A stretch of 64,000 bases of DNA from Candidula unifasciata (GCA_905116865.2 CAJHNH020000493.1:1-64000); one strand, 5' to 3'; counted from the first letter of the stretch, positions 26,350-36,931 are shown. A program made the numbers and translations. The notes: a model not told the origin generated them from the sequence alone.

Positions 26350-26985
26350 GAATTAAAAATCTGTAAGACTGAAAAGTTAAGCTGAGTTATGAACAGACGT
26401 TACAACACTGGGGACATTTTCCTTAACTGTGCTCCCTCCCCATCTTCAGTAACAAGTACAGTATCAGTAGCAGTCTGATTGTATATTTGTCTTGCTTTTT
26501 CTCAGAGCACTCTGTTGATCAGATCCCATCAGATATAAGGCCATACAGCTTAAACGGGAATTCCCGTTTTTGTGAGGCTGGCATGGCTGGTCGGTGGTAC
26601 ATCTATCTTGTCATGCATCAACTTACTATTAAGTGGTGCAGAACCAATCAATCTGGACAGTCATGACATATGTATGCAGGTAGTTTTCATGTCACTGTAA
26701 AGCTGCAAACTAAATTTTGTGGTATCTTATACCAGGCTTATTTGCACTAATGGTCATCCATTCAAGTTTACAATGAACTCCCATGTTACTTCTTTGGTCA
26801 TGTTGGATTTGCTAAGACTGCAGACTGTGTCCATTTTTTTTTCACAAGAGATAGAAACGGACATTCTGTGTGATTTTCAGGAAAAAGCCACTAGAGGTGA
26901 CTAATCTGCTATAAGTTGTAACTGCAATTGCATAATCATGCAACTTCCTATGCCATCTGGATAGATAATCACATCACATAGGTGC
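26350..26985. other. No gene; traces of an I/Nimb 3' end near 26400-26530
   Basis: A diverged CCCATCTTCAGTAACAAG segment near 26450 resembles the reverse 3' end of the I/Nimb family. The rest is unassigned. Confidence 0.35.
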
Positions 26986-26991
26986 GAATGA

Positions 26992-27286
26992 CTTCTTCTT
27001 CTGCATTCTTCTTCTTCTTCTTTTTCTGCGCATTCCCCGGCTGTAAATTCTGGATGTTCATCCAGCTCTGGAATTTAGTCTTGTTCCAGATGCTGAGTGT
27101 TGTGTGCCCATAAGTTTTACAGATCTGACTTATCTGTTTGCAGATTGTTGGCTCCTTGCCTCTCAGGCAGATGCACCCCAACTTCGAAGAAAGCCCCGAG
27201 TTAATCAACTCTTACGACATGCTGTTGAGAAGGCAATGGGTTTATTCCTGTTTTCCCCACAACAGGGCCCCGGAACCCACATGGGA
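26992..27286 (-). mobile_element. SINE-A, minus, near full length
   Basis: A (CTT)n tail at 26993-27023, a full body, then the head with CCGGAACCCACATGGG. No clear target duplication read. Confidence 0.75.
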
Positions 27287-27319
27287 AACTGCACTCAGTA
27301 TCAGCGATGCTAAACTGTT

Positions 27320-27560
27320 AAACAGTTTCGTCTAGGTCACAGACAGGATGGGATGTCTAAGATCGTCACAGTCTCACAAATTGTCTTGTAGTCAATCTCC
27401 ACAGGGTGAGGACCCCCCCACCCCCAACCGATGCCAGGAGTTAGTAGGGCAATCCTGCAGTACATGGCCAGGAGTCAGTTTGGCTGCTCTGTATTCACAG
27501 GTGGCTGATTCTGTAATGCCCGTCTTGTGTAGGTGGCCTCTAAGACAGCAGTGTCCTAAA
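27320..27560 (-). mobile_element. Zinc-knuckle tail of a non-LTR ORF2 relic
   Basis: Minus strand: LRGHLHKTGITESATCEYRA then KLTPGHVLQDCPTNSWHRLG. The C/C...H...C arrangement follows RNase H in Jockey-like elements. Stops follow. Confidence 0.6.
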
Positions 27561-27619
27561 AATTATTATATTTCTTTTCTGTTGGTGGGTAATAATCAGG
27601 TCATCTCCTTGTGAGATGA

Positions 27620-27800
27620 AAGTTTTCGTTATTTGAAGCCCTACTCTGGCTCTTGCCAGGGGCTGCAATATAGCCCGACCATAAATATGGTCTAATGGCT
27701 GAACACGGTCTCAGGGACCTCCCCACGGTGATCCTTACCTACATGGTGGCACTTTGTGTCATCAGGTGTTTATCGCTTGTGTGATGTCCTGGTGGGGTAA
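27620..27800 (-). repeat. Dispersed repeat E, minus orientation
   Basis: Reverse complement of the 56415-56600 copy, including TACTCTGGCTCTTGCCAGGG and GTTTATCGCTTGTGTGATGT. Confidence 0.65.
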
Positions 27801-28072
27801 AAATCTACTACTACTATTCTGTTGGTGGAAATGGCAGAAAAAAAAGATGAAGAAAAAAAAAAACAAGATACATTTGTAAACAGGTTTTACCATATTATAA
27901 CAACCAAACACCACAATGACCCTACGAGCCAAATTTAAGATGTCAAGCCAAATAGAATAGATTCCACATTTCCCATTCATCCATAAAAAAAAAAATGTTT
28001 AGGGGTCCTACAGCACAAGGTGTCTCTATTAAAATGTACACAAGAAAACAGTCTTTCCATCACAACTTTTAG

Positions 28073-28397
28073 CTACGTTTCCAGGAATTTCTTACTGTCT
28101 TCTTCTGGCTCAAAGCCATCCCTTCTATGTTCCACACCTTGTTCTTGTGTTAGAGCACTGTTGAGTATAGTTGTGCCATGGGATACGGTCGTCTCCTTGT
28201 TTTCATACGTAGACACTTGAGGATGACACACAGAGTCATTGAGAAAGCTGCTTCGTTCGCCGGATGTACTGTAGAAGCTCTTGGTATGGAGGGAGAATCC
28301 AGCTTCGCTAAACACAGATTCTGGGTCAGCGAGGGACGGTTTACTTAAGAGATCATCCAGGTATGTGTTGTCATAGTTTCTCTCTTTCTGGTTGTTT
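28073..28397 (-). CDS. Unrecognised single-pass membrane protein: terminal cytoplasmic exon
   Basis: Acceptor TTTCTCCCAG at 28398; the open frame runs 107 residues to TAG. It continues in phase from the membrane exon at 33769-33850 (TAC AG|A AAC), giving CCYRNNQKERNYDNTYLDDL across the junction. The sequence is polar and rich in Ser, Thr and Glu, with no further hydrophobic segment. It has two Tyr-x-Asn motifs, YDNT and YENK, of the kind bound by GRB2-type SH2 domains when phosphorylated, so a signalling tail is possible. I do not recognise the family, and the function is unknown. The exon structure and codon-like composition make it a credible gene; the topology (tail inside) is inferred from the basic residues after the helix. 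Confidence 0.62.
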
Positions 28398-28399
28398 CT

Positions 28400-28970
28400 G
28401 GGAGAAAAAACAACAACAAAGACACATGCTAGTTATTTTTTTATGTACATATATATATGTATGTCTATTTCGTTATAAATCTGGTAATCTGGTAATCTTA
28501 GTTTCAGCTTTATAGCAAACAGGTCGCCCTAAAGTTGCTTCACTCCTGTGCCAACGAAAAACACATAACATTTTTATCACAGTTCAAATAAAAACCGCAG
28601 CTCACAGTGTTATGCCATGCACTAAACTCAGAAGCTGGGCAATGAAACTATATCCTTCCAGTCTACAAATGGAGCAAAAATGCAACGGCCTCCGTCTGGC
28701 AAAAGCAAACAAAACAAAAATTTGCCACGAATACAAAAAGTGGCCGTCCCTATCGTCCATTTTGACCTAAAGCATTATTTGAGGGTTAATAAACTGTCAC
28801 CCTAGCAGTACCCTCACTATTAGCTGGGACATTACATCCACCAGCAAGCATCGCCCCTAAAACGACCTGACTGCCTTCGTTAACGACTGTTCACCCAACA
28901 GCCCTGCAGTTCTTTGGAGACACCTTGAACTTGGGTTTCGGACTGCCGACTCCCTACAAGATGTTATGTT
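28400..28970. other. Intron sequence of the membrane-protein gene, nothing assigned
   Basis: A repeat core (CTCCTGTGCCAAC) near 28545 recurs at about 22165. The rest is unassigned. Confidence 0.45.
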
Positions 28971-28974
28971 ATTT

Positions 28975-29505
28975 CATGTTATCACAATCGACGTCCCTGC
29001 AAATTGGGCATTACCATGTGTGCTCAGTCCTCCGTTGCAGCAGCCACTCCAAAGTACTTCTACTCATTGCTCCCACAAGAAGCTGATTATATTGCCTCCT
29101 ATCTCGGCCTCGAAGACGGTAAAGCCATGCTTCACCATGCTTTACTCCCATGTCACGCAATTGTGTTAGTGTCAGGGATTCTTCATTATCCACTAGCCCA
29201 GTCCGTACAGCATTGACGATTTCTGCTTTGTCCATGCTTTTTCCCGCAATCCTTAGTGCAGTGTTTGCCAGTTGGTCAGCTCGCTTATTTCCGTTTACAC
29301 CCGCATGACCCGGTGTGTAGATACAGGTTACGGAGGTTAAGTGCGATTTTCGAATGCTTTCTACTCCTTCAGAGCGCATACTGCCTGTTGCTATCTTCTG
29401 AAGCATATTCACGGAGTCTGATACAATAACTGCCTGTGTGGCGGTTTGCTCAGATACCCATGCTAAAGCTCTAGAAACAGCGGCTATTTCCATGGTCATG
29501 CTATA
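28975..29505 (-). mobile_element. Retroelement RNase H domain, open frame of 162 codons
   Basis: Minus strand: the N-terminal part MTMEIAAVSRALAWV carries the conserved Glu of the second RNase H motif. VIVSDSVNMLQKI follows, with the catalytic Asp in VSDS, then IYTPGHAGVNGNKRADQLAN with the last Asp, then a zinc-knuckle-like tail (LRGRDRRQYNQLL). The first Asp strand (YTDGS) is absent, so the copy is 5'-truncated. Family: I/Nimb-type non-LTR. Confidence 0.85.
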
Positions 29506-29684
29506 AATATATCTATATTGTATGTATATTTCTGAGTGGAGGCTGTATAATGTTTCTAATTAAACATAGTAACTGAAAGCTAAGGACAAATACAACAGAC
29601 CACAGAAGCTGGCTTCAAACCTCAGAAATGAGGTATCTAAGAAAGACGGTCCAAGTGATAGGAAAGGACATAGTTCCCCATCAG

Positions 29685-29900
29685 TATGTCGAATGTTGAA
29701 TATTGAATCAAGAATCGACATCATAGCACTCGGGACACTTCCATAAGCACTCCATTCCCATCTTCAGTGGCAAGCGAAGAGTTCCAGTTCTGATGGTACC
29801 AGTAACTGTCTGATGGTTTATCCGTCTCACCTTTCCGTTGAGTGTCGGCCAAATCCCATGGTCCTCGCAATGCCATTCTTCTCACACTGCAATCAATCAA
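29685..29900 (-). mobile_element. I/Nimb-type 3' end, minus
   Basis: Reverse of the family's 3' end: CGACATCATAGCACTCGGGA, CCCATCTTCAGTGGCAAGCG and TGATGGTACCAGTAACTGTC. It abuts a plus-strand RT relic at 29905. Confidence 0.65.
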
Positions 29901-29904
29901 TATA

Positions 29905-30205
29905 CATCATGACTTTGAAACCCAAGCCAAACAGACTCGAGTGGATCAGTGACAGTTACAATGGCTTGGATATGTATGCAGAACGGTACAGAATCCGCCA
30001 TCACGACAGGTATGGGAGGCTAAGAATCAGGGAACCAGGGCGACCCAGGGTTCGCTCGGAAGGAAACATCCGACAGTCCCCAAATGACAGACAACTCGAA
30101 AAAATCAAAGCCAAAAAAAAAAAAAAAGAAAAACTGCTGATAGAGAAGTCTGGTAATTTCTTTGGCAAACCTTATCGCCTCAAGGTATGAATGAATGAAT
30201 GGATG
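29905..30205 (+). mobile_element. Non-LTR 3' end with (TGAA)n tail
   Basis: Plus strand: RLEWISDSYNGLDMYAERYR, RIRHHDRYGRLRIREPGRPR and a lysine-rich end, then the tail GAATGAATGAATGGATGAAT. The same family as 1-298, whose tail is (TAAG)n. Confidence 0.7.
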
Positions 30206-30257
30206 AATCAAGAATTGATATCCCTGTACTCCCTGAATTCACACAAAGTGCTTGTTG

Positions 30258-30310
30258 GTTAGGCAGTGGGTCTATTCTTGTTTCCCCCACAATGGGGCTA
30301 TGGAACGCAA
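30258..30310 (-). mobile_element. SINE-A head fragment
   Basis: Reverse head only: GGCAGTGGGTCTATTCTTG and CCCCCACAATGGGGC. Confidence 0.55.
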
Positions 30311-30357
30311 ATTAAGAATGTGATGTGGTCAACTACGCTAAATTAAACAGTAGGTCT

Positions 30358-31008
30358 TCCTCCTTGCGCTCACTGGCTGTAAACTCGGGCGGAAAGTCCT
30401 GGCTGTTCTTCCACTTCTGGACTCAAGTCTTGTTCAAGAACTTCATTTTTGCACGCACATCTGTTTCACAGATCTGGCTTACTTAAACAGATTGCTGGTT
30501 CCTTGCCTCTCTGGAAGATACACTCTGTCTTTGAAGGAAACACACCTGATTAGTTGCTGCCTCTCTCTTCTGCCTTTCTAACCCACAATGGAGCATAGGC
30601 CCTCAACCAACTCACACTAAGGCGTTCTATCCTTCACCATTACATGGAGCTCTTCCCATGCCCACCCCATCTTTCCAACTTCATTCCCCAGCTCTCTTTT
30701 CCATGTGTTTTTGGCCTTCCTTTATTCCTATGCCCCTGTGGGTTCCAATACAATGACATTCTAGTTATGTTGTTCTCCGGTTTTCTCAATGTGTGTCCTA
30801 TCCAACGCCAGCATCTTCTACTCACCTCTTGGACCACTGAAGCTTGCTTAGTTCTCTCCCAAAGCTCTACATTAGTGATTCTATCCTACCCAGTATAATG
30901 TAGGTTATATCAGGGATAATGAAGGTGCCTACGACATGCTTATTAGGGGAGGGGAGCAGTGGGTCTATTTTTTGTTCTCCAAAATGGAGCTCCGGAACCC
31001 ACACGGGC
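30358..31008 (-). mobile_element. SINE-A split by a retroelement fragment
   Basis: The 3' body in reverse (30358-30555, to CACCTGATTAGTTG) and the head in reverse (30925-31008, from ACGACATGCTTATTAG to GGAACCCACACGGG) are separated by the RT relic at 30560-30900. Together they make one copy. Confidence 0.55.
30560..30900 (-). mobile_element. Non-LTR RT C-terminus relic inside SINE-A
   Basis: Minus strand: RRCWRWIGHTLRKPENNITR, MSLYWNPQGHRNKGRPKTHG and KESWGMKLERWG. The WRWIGHxLRK...WNPQGxRxxGRPK signature is well kept. A homologous copy is at 6520-6815. Confidence 0.75.
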
Positions 31009-31029
31009 AGAATGACTACAAATGGGACA

Positions 31030-31205
31030 AAGAAAGACAATGGTTAGATAAGTAAAAGAAGATGGCTCTGTATTGGACACATTCTGAGAAGTAACGAGCA
31101 GAAAAATCACAAGTCAGGCATTAAAATGGATAATAAAGTTATTGTGGAAGCAAGGAACGTCTAAAAGAAACCCTAAAACAGATGTTTATGAGAGAGGCTA
31201 AGGAT
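31030..31205 (+). mobile_element. Non-LTR RT C-terminus relic, plus
   Basis: Fragments KRRWLYWTHSEK and KETLKQMFMREAKDAGLDF in shifting frames match the GHVLR...GRPKETL region. Confidence 0.5.
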
Positions 31206-31289
31206 GCTGGACTAGATTTCATCCATGACATTAAAGTGATAACACTTGATAGAATGGAATGAAAAAAAAAATTTAATATGAGCCCTGCG

Positions 31290-31650
31290 CCCTGAAATAG
31301 ATTATCTATGTCTGCAATGTTGTCTCTAGTTTGAACTGACTGTCTTTTGTAATTCACTAAGTGACCCATAACAGTTTGATTTGCACTGATGTTTCTCTTG
31401 GCCAAAAGTTTTGCCTTGATATGTTATATTTGGGACAGTCTTGGAGGACATGATTTGTTGTCTCAGGTGCCAATCCACATGTGCACATGGCTGATTCGCC
31501 ATTTTTAAATTGGATGTACATGTGACTGCGAAGTCGACTGTGCCCTGTTCTAAGGCGTAAAATAAAACTTGCTCTGGTCTGCCTATAAAATCGAAATCGT
31601 CCTGTGTTGGTTTTGGTAGCTTTCTGATTGATTTGATTATTCTCTTCTTT
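31290..31650 (-). mobile_element. Zinc-knuckle tail of a non-LTR ORF2 relic
   Basis: Minus strand: LRTGHSRLRSHMYIQFKNGE, then MCTCGLAPETTNHVLQDCPK and a basic tail. This is the standard C-terminal LRTGHxxLxxH...CxCGxxxxTxxHxLxxCP motif of Jockey/I-type elements. Confidence 0.8.
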
Positions 31651-31739
31651 TGTTGGTAAGAGACTGTTACGTCCAGTTGTTACTGATAATTAACCTTTAC
31701 TTATATGTTGGCAGCCACCGTAGTGTCGCAGCTAGGCGC

Positions 31740-31975
31740 CCCCTGTGATTCCGAAAGTAATGGGAGCCAGACTAGCTACAAGGTCGACCCAACTTTAAAT
31801 GGGTACCAGGTAACATCCTTGGAAGTAAAAGCGGCTGGCAGGATACTGACCCTATCACCCACCAGGTGCCGATTGGTCTGAACATCTATAGTTCTTGCAC
31901 TATATGTCAAATACACCTACAATCGAGGGAAAGGGGACCCCTTTTATATTATGTGTTCTAACAGATACATTTCTA
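31740..31975 (+). mobile_element. SINE-F body fragment
   Basis: Contains GGTCGACCCAACTTTAAATG, GGGTACCAGGTAACATCC and GACCCTATCACCCACCAGGT, as in the 48515 copy. The tRNA-like head is missing. Confidence 0.6.
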
Positions 31976-32019
31976 ACTTGTGGACTATTTTGATTTGACA
32001 CCGTACAGACGTATTCGAG

Positions 32020-32235
32020 GGGTCTCCCTGATAAAATGGTAAATCTGCTTGTCTCGTGCTCTGAAAGTCCTGGGTTTATTTCACAGACGAGGGGTTCGGT
32101 TCAAGAGCTCAGTTATTATGGAGATCTCTTAGGGCCGTTGCTGGAGATACGGAGTTCGTGCTTCGTTCGACGCTTTCCGCAGGCGTATTATCGATTGCTG
32201 CAGAGAAGTGGGTCCATATGGGATCTATTTCGGCC
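32020..32235 (+). mobile_element. SINE-D copy
   Basis: Head TGGTAAATCTGCTTGTCTCG and CTCTGAAAGTCCTGGGTTTA, then GGAGATACGGAGTTCGTGCT. Similar to 57925 and 58185. It abuts a SINE-A. Confidence 0.6.
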
Positions 32236-32239
32236 AAAT

Positions 32240-32500
32240 CCCCATGTGGGTTCTGGGGTCTTATTGTGGGGAAAACAAGAGCAGACCCACTGCCTCCCCA
32301 ATTATCATGTCGTAGGAGTCGACTCAGTGGGGCCATCCTCTACAGTCGGAGCATATTAGCCTGAGAGGCAAGGAACCAGAAGTCTGCACACAAATAAGCC
32401 AGATCTGTGAAACGGATGTGTACTTCGGTTCTGGAACAAGCTTGAAGTCCAGGATGGACAAACCTCAGAACTTTCCACTGTAGTCTGCAGCCGGTGAAAG
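32240..32500 (+). mobile_element. SINE-A whose tail opens the GAA array
   Basis: Head CCCATGTGGGTTCTGGGG, body to the TGCAGCCGGTGAAAGCGAAG end, then continuous GAA-type triplets. Confidence 0.75.
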
Positions 32501-32909
32501 CGAAGAAGGAGAAGGAGCAGAGGAGGAGGAGAGGAGGACGAGGAGAAGAAGAAGAAGCAGAAGAAGAAGAGGAAGAAGAAGAAAAAGAAGAAGAAGAAGA
32601 AGAAGAAGAAGAAGAAGAAGGAGGAGGAGGAGGAGGAGAAGAAGAAGAATAAGAAGAAGAAGAAGAAGAAGAAGAAAAAGAAGAAGAAGAAGAAAAAGAA
32701 GAAGAAGAAGAAGAAGAAGAAGACATCCGGCACAGAGGTGCAAAACTTTTAGACTTTATCAGCAATGAGGTCGATCTCTTTCTAATTTACTTATATACCG
32801 AATTCTTGAAGAGAAGAAGAAGAAGAAGAAGAAAAAGAAGAAGAAAAGAAGAAGAAGAAGAAGAAGAAGAAGTAGAAGAAGAAGAAAGAAGAAGAAGAAG
32901 AAGAAGAAA

Positions 32910-32940
<31 letters not shown>

Positions 32941-33685
32941 AAGAAGAAGAAGAAGAAGAAGAAAGAAGAAGAAGAAGAAGAAGAAGAAGAGAAGAAGAAA
33001 GAAGAAGAAGAAGAAGAAGAAGAAGAAGAAGAAGAAGAAGAAGAAGAAGAAGAAGAAGAAGAAGAAGAAGAAGAAGGAAGAAGAAGAAGAAGAAGAAGAA
33101 GAAGAAGAAAGAGAAGAATAAGAAGAAGAAGAAGAAGAAGAGAAGAAGAAGAAGAAGAAGAAAGAAGAGAAGAAGAAGAAGAAAGAAGAGAAGAAAAAGA
33201 AGAAGAAGAAGAGAGAAGAAGAAGAGAGAAGAAGAAGAAAAGAATACGAAAGAAGAGCGAGAAAGAAGAAGCATAGGAAGAAGGTGCAAAACCTCCTAAG
33301 AAGAAGAAAAAAAGAAAAGAAGAAGAAGAGAAGAAAATGAAGAAGGAAGAAGAAGAAGAAGAATAAGATCTATAAGCCTCCTCCGAATACTTCAAGAAGA
33401 AGAGAAAGAAATTCTCCTAAGAGAGAAGAAGAAGAAGAAGACGAGAGAAGAAAGAAGAAGAAGAAGAAGAAGAAGAAGATAAGAGAAGAAGAAGAAGAAG
33501 GAGAAGAAGAAGAAGAGAGAAGAGAAGAAGAAAGAAGAAGAAGAAGAAGAAGAAGAAGAAGAAAGAAGAAGAAGAAGAAGAAGAAGGTCATAGAGGAAGA
33601 AGAAGAAGAGAGAAGAAGAAGAAGAAGAAGAAATCCGAAGAAGAAAGCACGAAGAGGAAGAAGAAAGAAGAAGAAGCGAGAGAGA

Positions 33686-33720
<35 letters not shown>
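32500..33720 (+). repeat. (GAA)n/(GGA) array, about 1.2 kb
   Basis: Nearly all purine on the plus strand. Broken by three unique islands: 32722-32812 (including a 48-bp segment shared with 36534-36581), 33270-33300 and 33355-33420. Open frames of 90-200 codons encode poly-Glu/Lys/Arg or poly-Ser/Phe/Leu and are not genes. It lies in an intron of the membrane-protein gene, 50 bp from its membrane exon. Confidence 0.95.
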
Positions 33721-33768
33721 AATCCGGCGCATTGGTGCAAATTCTCCCAACTTTTTCAGAAGACTCAC

Positions 33769-33850
33769 CTGTAACAGCAGAAACACATGGCCATAACCAG
33801 GGTAAGGGACAGAACTGCACTGACTTCAAAAACGGCTGCCACCGATATAT
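33769..33850 (-). CDS. Membrane-protein gene: transmembrane exon
   Basis: Acceptor GTATTTGCAG, donor GTGAGT. The 82-nt exon, entered with AT in phase from the exon at 43824-43913, encodes ISVAAVFEVSAVLSLTLVMA then MCFCCY. This is a single hydrophobic helix of about 22 residues, ending in a cysteine cluster that could be palmitoylated. Its end (AG) joins the terminal exon in phase. Confidence 0.62.
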
Positions 33851-33859
33851 CTGCAAATA

Positions 33860-34070
33860 CACACAGTATGATTAAACAAAATGGACACCTGTAAACACAT
33901 GACTGTATTATGGCTACATCTGTAATCACTTGAATGTTTTATTGCCTCTTTCCGAGTGGGTTACAGGGCCCTAGTGACCTAAAGAGCAACATTTGGCATC
34001 TGAATCTATCGGGGGAAAATCTTAGGGACAACTCTCCCTTCCCCCGGTTAATCGTATAAAACAATTTCAT
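33860..34070. other. Intron sequence, nothing recognised
   Basis: Short unassigned stretch between the membrane exon and an RT relic. Confidence 0.45.
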
Positions 34071-34074
34071 TATT

Positions 34075-34918
34075 GCTACCAAGTAGTTAGTTAGTCTTTC
34101 CTCTTGTGTCGAGTGCGGCACATAGGGCAGAGGTTGTGACTCTCCATGCAGGGCGGTCCGTTGCAATCCGTTGTAGGTCTTGGATGTTTGAGTGGCCCAT
34201 GAGCGAGCCTTTCCTGATGATAGTTCTACGTAGGGTTTCCCTTGGTCTTCCACGAGATCTTTTTCCCTGTTGTGTCCAAATGAGGGCTTGGTAAGGAAGT
34301 CTTGATTTATCCATTCTAAGGACGTGGCCGACATAGTTCCAGCGGCGTTTTCGTATAAAATTAGACACATACTCTTGCCTGGATTCTTGCCTTATTTGTG
34401 TATTGGTTCGGAAATCTGACCATTTGAAATTTAGTATTCTTCTTTAGTATTTATTTTCAAAACTGTCTAATTTTGTGTCTAGAGTTTTCGTTGATTTCCA
34501 ACTCTCGCATCCATAGGTTAATACTGGAATCACACAAGAATTGAAGATCTTGAGTTTTGTGTGTTTGCTAAGTGTCTTTGATTTCCAGATGTTAGACAGT
34601 TTATTGAAGGCACTAGATGCCAGTGCTATTCTAAATGATATTTCTGGTGCGGTATCTCCTGTAGATGACATCTTGCTCCCTAGATAAGTGAAACTGTTGA
34701 CTTTTTCAAGGCTGTTGTTGTTTAGCGTGATATCAACTGAACTGTTGGTAAGGTCTAGAATTTTTGTTTTTGCGGTGTTAATTTGGAGTCCAATTTGTTC
34801 TGAGAAATTCTGGAGTCGATTGATTTTTTTCTTGGGCGTCTGTGTGTTCTGAACTCAGAAGTGCTATGTCGTCGGCGAAGTCTAGGTCTTCCAGACCAAG
34901 TAGCCTGCTGTCAAATAT
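34075..34918 (-). mobile_element. Non-LTR reverse transcriptase, C-terminal half with FADD motif
   Basis: Minus strand from 34918: DLDFADDIALLSSEHTDAQE holds the catalytic FADD box. After a one-base shift come INRLQNFSEQIGLQINTAKT and SFTYLGSKMSSTGDTAPEIS, then RIALASSAFNKLSNIWKSKT, PVLTYGCESWKSTKTLDTKL, and finally RRWNYVGHVLRMDKSRLPYQ, GKRSRGRPRETLRRTI and DRPAWRVTTSALCAAL. The order is that of a complete RT palm-thumb-C-terminus. The fingers and endonuclease are missing. At least two frameshifts and a stop are present. Confidence 0.85.
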
Positions 34919-34919
34919 A

Positions 34920-35145
34920 GACAAGAAAGGCGAAGAAACAATTGAAATCTCCGGGCAACCACTAGTATCAACAGTTATAAGACAAATAAGAAGGCGCTAT
35001 TTTAGGCACATCCTGAAAAAAAAAGAGCAGCGAAGCACCAAACAGGTAGTGAAATGAGAAACAAATGAAGGACTGAAGAAACGATGACTTTCGCAAGGAA
35101 CCTTAAACTAAACGGATATGAAACACCAAAGGTGCCAGACTGGAT
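34920..35145 (+). mobile_element. Non-LTR RT C-terminus relic, plus, head-to-head with the previous
   Basis: Plus strand: STVIRQIRRRYFRHILKKKE then QRSTKQVVK, a form of the RRRYFGHVLRKxxxR signature. It abuts the opposite-strand RT without a gap. Confidence 0.5.
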
Positions 35146-35157
35146 TTTTAATCCAAG

Positions 35158-35585
35158 ATTTCTTCTTCTTCTTTTTCTCCTCCCTCTTCTTCTTTCTTTT
35201 TCTCCTCCTCCTTCTTATTCCTCTTCTTCTTCTTCATCTTCCTCTTAATGTTCTTCTTCTTGTTTTTGTTCTTCTTCTTGTTCTTCTTCTTCCTCCTCCC
35301 CCTCTTGTTGTTGCTCTTCTTCTTCTTGTTCTACCTTTTTCCTATCATTCATAAGCTGTAAACTATAGCAGAAAGTTTTGGCTATTCATCTGCTTCTGGA
35401 TGTTTTGTTACAAAACTTGAGATTTGCATGCATATACGTTTTACTGATTTGTGTTATTTGTAGGCAGACTATTGGTTTCTCGCCCCTCAAGCAAATGCAC
35501 TCCGACTTCGGGGGGAAAATCCACAACTAGTCACCTTTTACGACATGCTTGTTGAGGAGGCAATGGGTTTATCTCCACACCGGGA
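35158..35585 (-). mobile_element. SINE-A with long CTT tail
   Basis: The first about 170 bp are CTT/CCT-rich (an expanded tail). A diverged body in reverse follows, then the head near 35560-35585. Confidence 0.65.
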
Positions 35586-35654
35586 TTTCATGATATCGAA
35601 CTGACTGTACAGAAAAAACGGAATTGAGGAATGAACGTTTCCAAAATGACGTAT

Positions 35655-35920
35655 TGGATGCCCCTCGTGGTGTAGATAGAGGCTTGTCTGCGAATCCAAA
35701 GGTCATGGGTTTAAGTCCGGACGGTGCTGAATTTTTTTGCTTGTTCAAAAACGTCTTCAGCTTCCAGATCCTCCCAGCCTTAAATGGCTACCAGGTTAAG
35801 TCACATGAAGCAAAGGCGGTTGACATATTGCTGACCACATCACCCCCCGAGTGAGGATTGGTCTATGAATATAGGTCTATCCCTATATATGCCCATTATG
35901 CATGAGTGGCAAATGGTCCT
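35655..35920 (+). mobile_element. SINE-F, tRNA-derived
   Basis: Head CTCGTGGTGTAGATAGAGG (A box) and GGTCATGGGTTTAAGTCC (B box). The body ends GACCACATCACCCCCCGAGT and ATTGGTCTATGAATATAGGT, homologous to 48515-48805. Confidence 0.7.
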
Positions 35921-36339
35921 TTGATTTTGAATGCGACGTGTTTGTGCGACAAGATAGTGATGATGGTGCTAATAGGTAGGTACAGCAATAACAGTTCAAG
36001 ACCCTTTCATTTGTAGGATCGTGACTGCAGACGGATCATCGCCGGAAGTGTATTAAAAACGCTAACGTCTGCATAGAATACTTCCGTTGTCAGGCACGGC
36101 TCAACCGGCGCCATTTTATCTAGACGGCAGATTAAATGAATACCGAGTTGTTGAGGAGTCTCCACAGCTAAGGAGTTCAGCAACTTGTTTTGCACTCGGA
36201 TAATAGTGGGTTTGGTGTATGTGTTTGCCTGTCTTGCGAGAGGAGGTAGGATGTATTTTTGGGAAGCTACGGATTTTTCGTGATTTGTGCGACCTGAGAC
36301 TTGTTGTTGAGAGCTACGGAGAGACCCCCGTGTTTCGTG

Positions 36340-36510
36340 CATTGTGAAAACGACAGTCCCCTCATGGGGATGACTAATTGGGAAGCTTCCTTTTCGGAGT
36401 GCATCGGAGAGGCAAGAGAGAAGAGAGAGACGCAAGAGAGTTCTGGAGAGAGCAGAGATGGACGAGATAGAGAGAGTTTACAGCTGGTGAACGAGAGAGA
36501 GAGAGAGAGA
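36340..36510 (+). mobile_element. SINE-A copy, internally deleted, (GA)n tail
   Basis: Contains GACTAATTGGGAAGCTTCC, GGAGTGCATCGGAGAGGCAA and ACAGCTGGTGAACGAG, the SINE-A landmarks in order, then GAGAGA instead of GAA. Confidence 0.6.
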
Positions 36511-36533
36511 GAGAGGGTGGGGGGTCTCTGTTG

Positions 36534-36581
36534 CAATGAAGTCGACCTCTTTCTAAATTACTTCTATACCCAATTCTTGAA
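36534..36581 (+). repeat. 48-bp segment shared with 32763-32810
   Basis: Both copies run from CAATGA(G/A)GTCGA to CAATTCTTGAA/GAATTCTTGAA with a CTCTTTCTAA core, about 85% alike. Each follows a SINE-A tail and precedes a trinucleotide array. Confidence 0.75.
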
Positions 36582-36599
36582 TTTCGTTTTCGTTGCATA

Positions 36600-36836
36600 C
36601 TCCTCCCCCCACTGCTGTTACCACTACTGTTGCTGCTGCTGCTGCTCCTCCTACTACTACTGCTGCGCCTCCTCCTACTAATACTGCTGCAACTACTACT
36701 ACTGCTGCTGCTACTAGTACTGCTACTACTACTACTACAACTGCTGATGCTGCTGCTGCTACTACTTCTGCTGCTGCTACTACTACTTCTGCTGCTGCTG
36801 TAACTACTACTACCACTGCTGATGCTGCTGCTGCTG

Positions 36837-36931
<95 letters not shown>

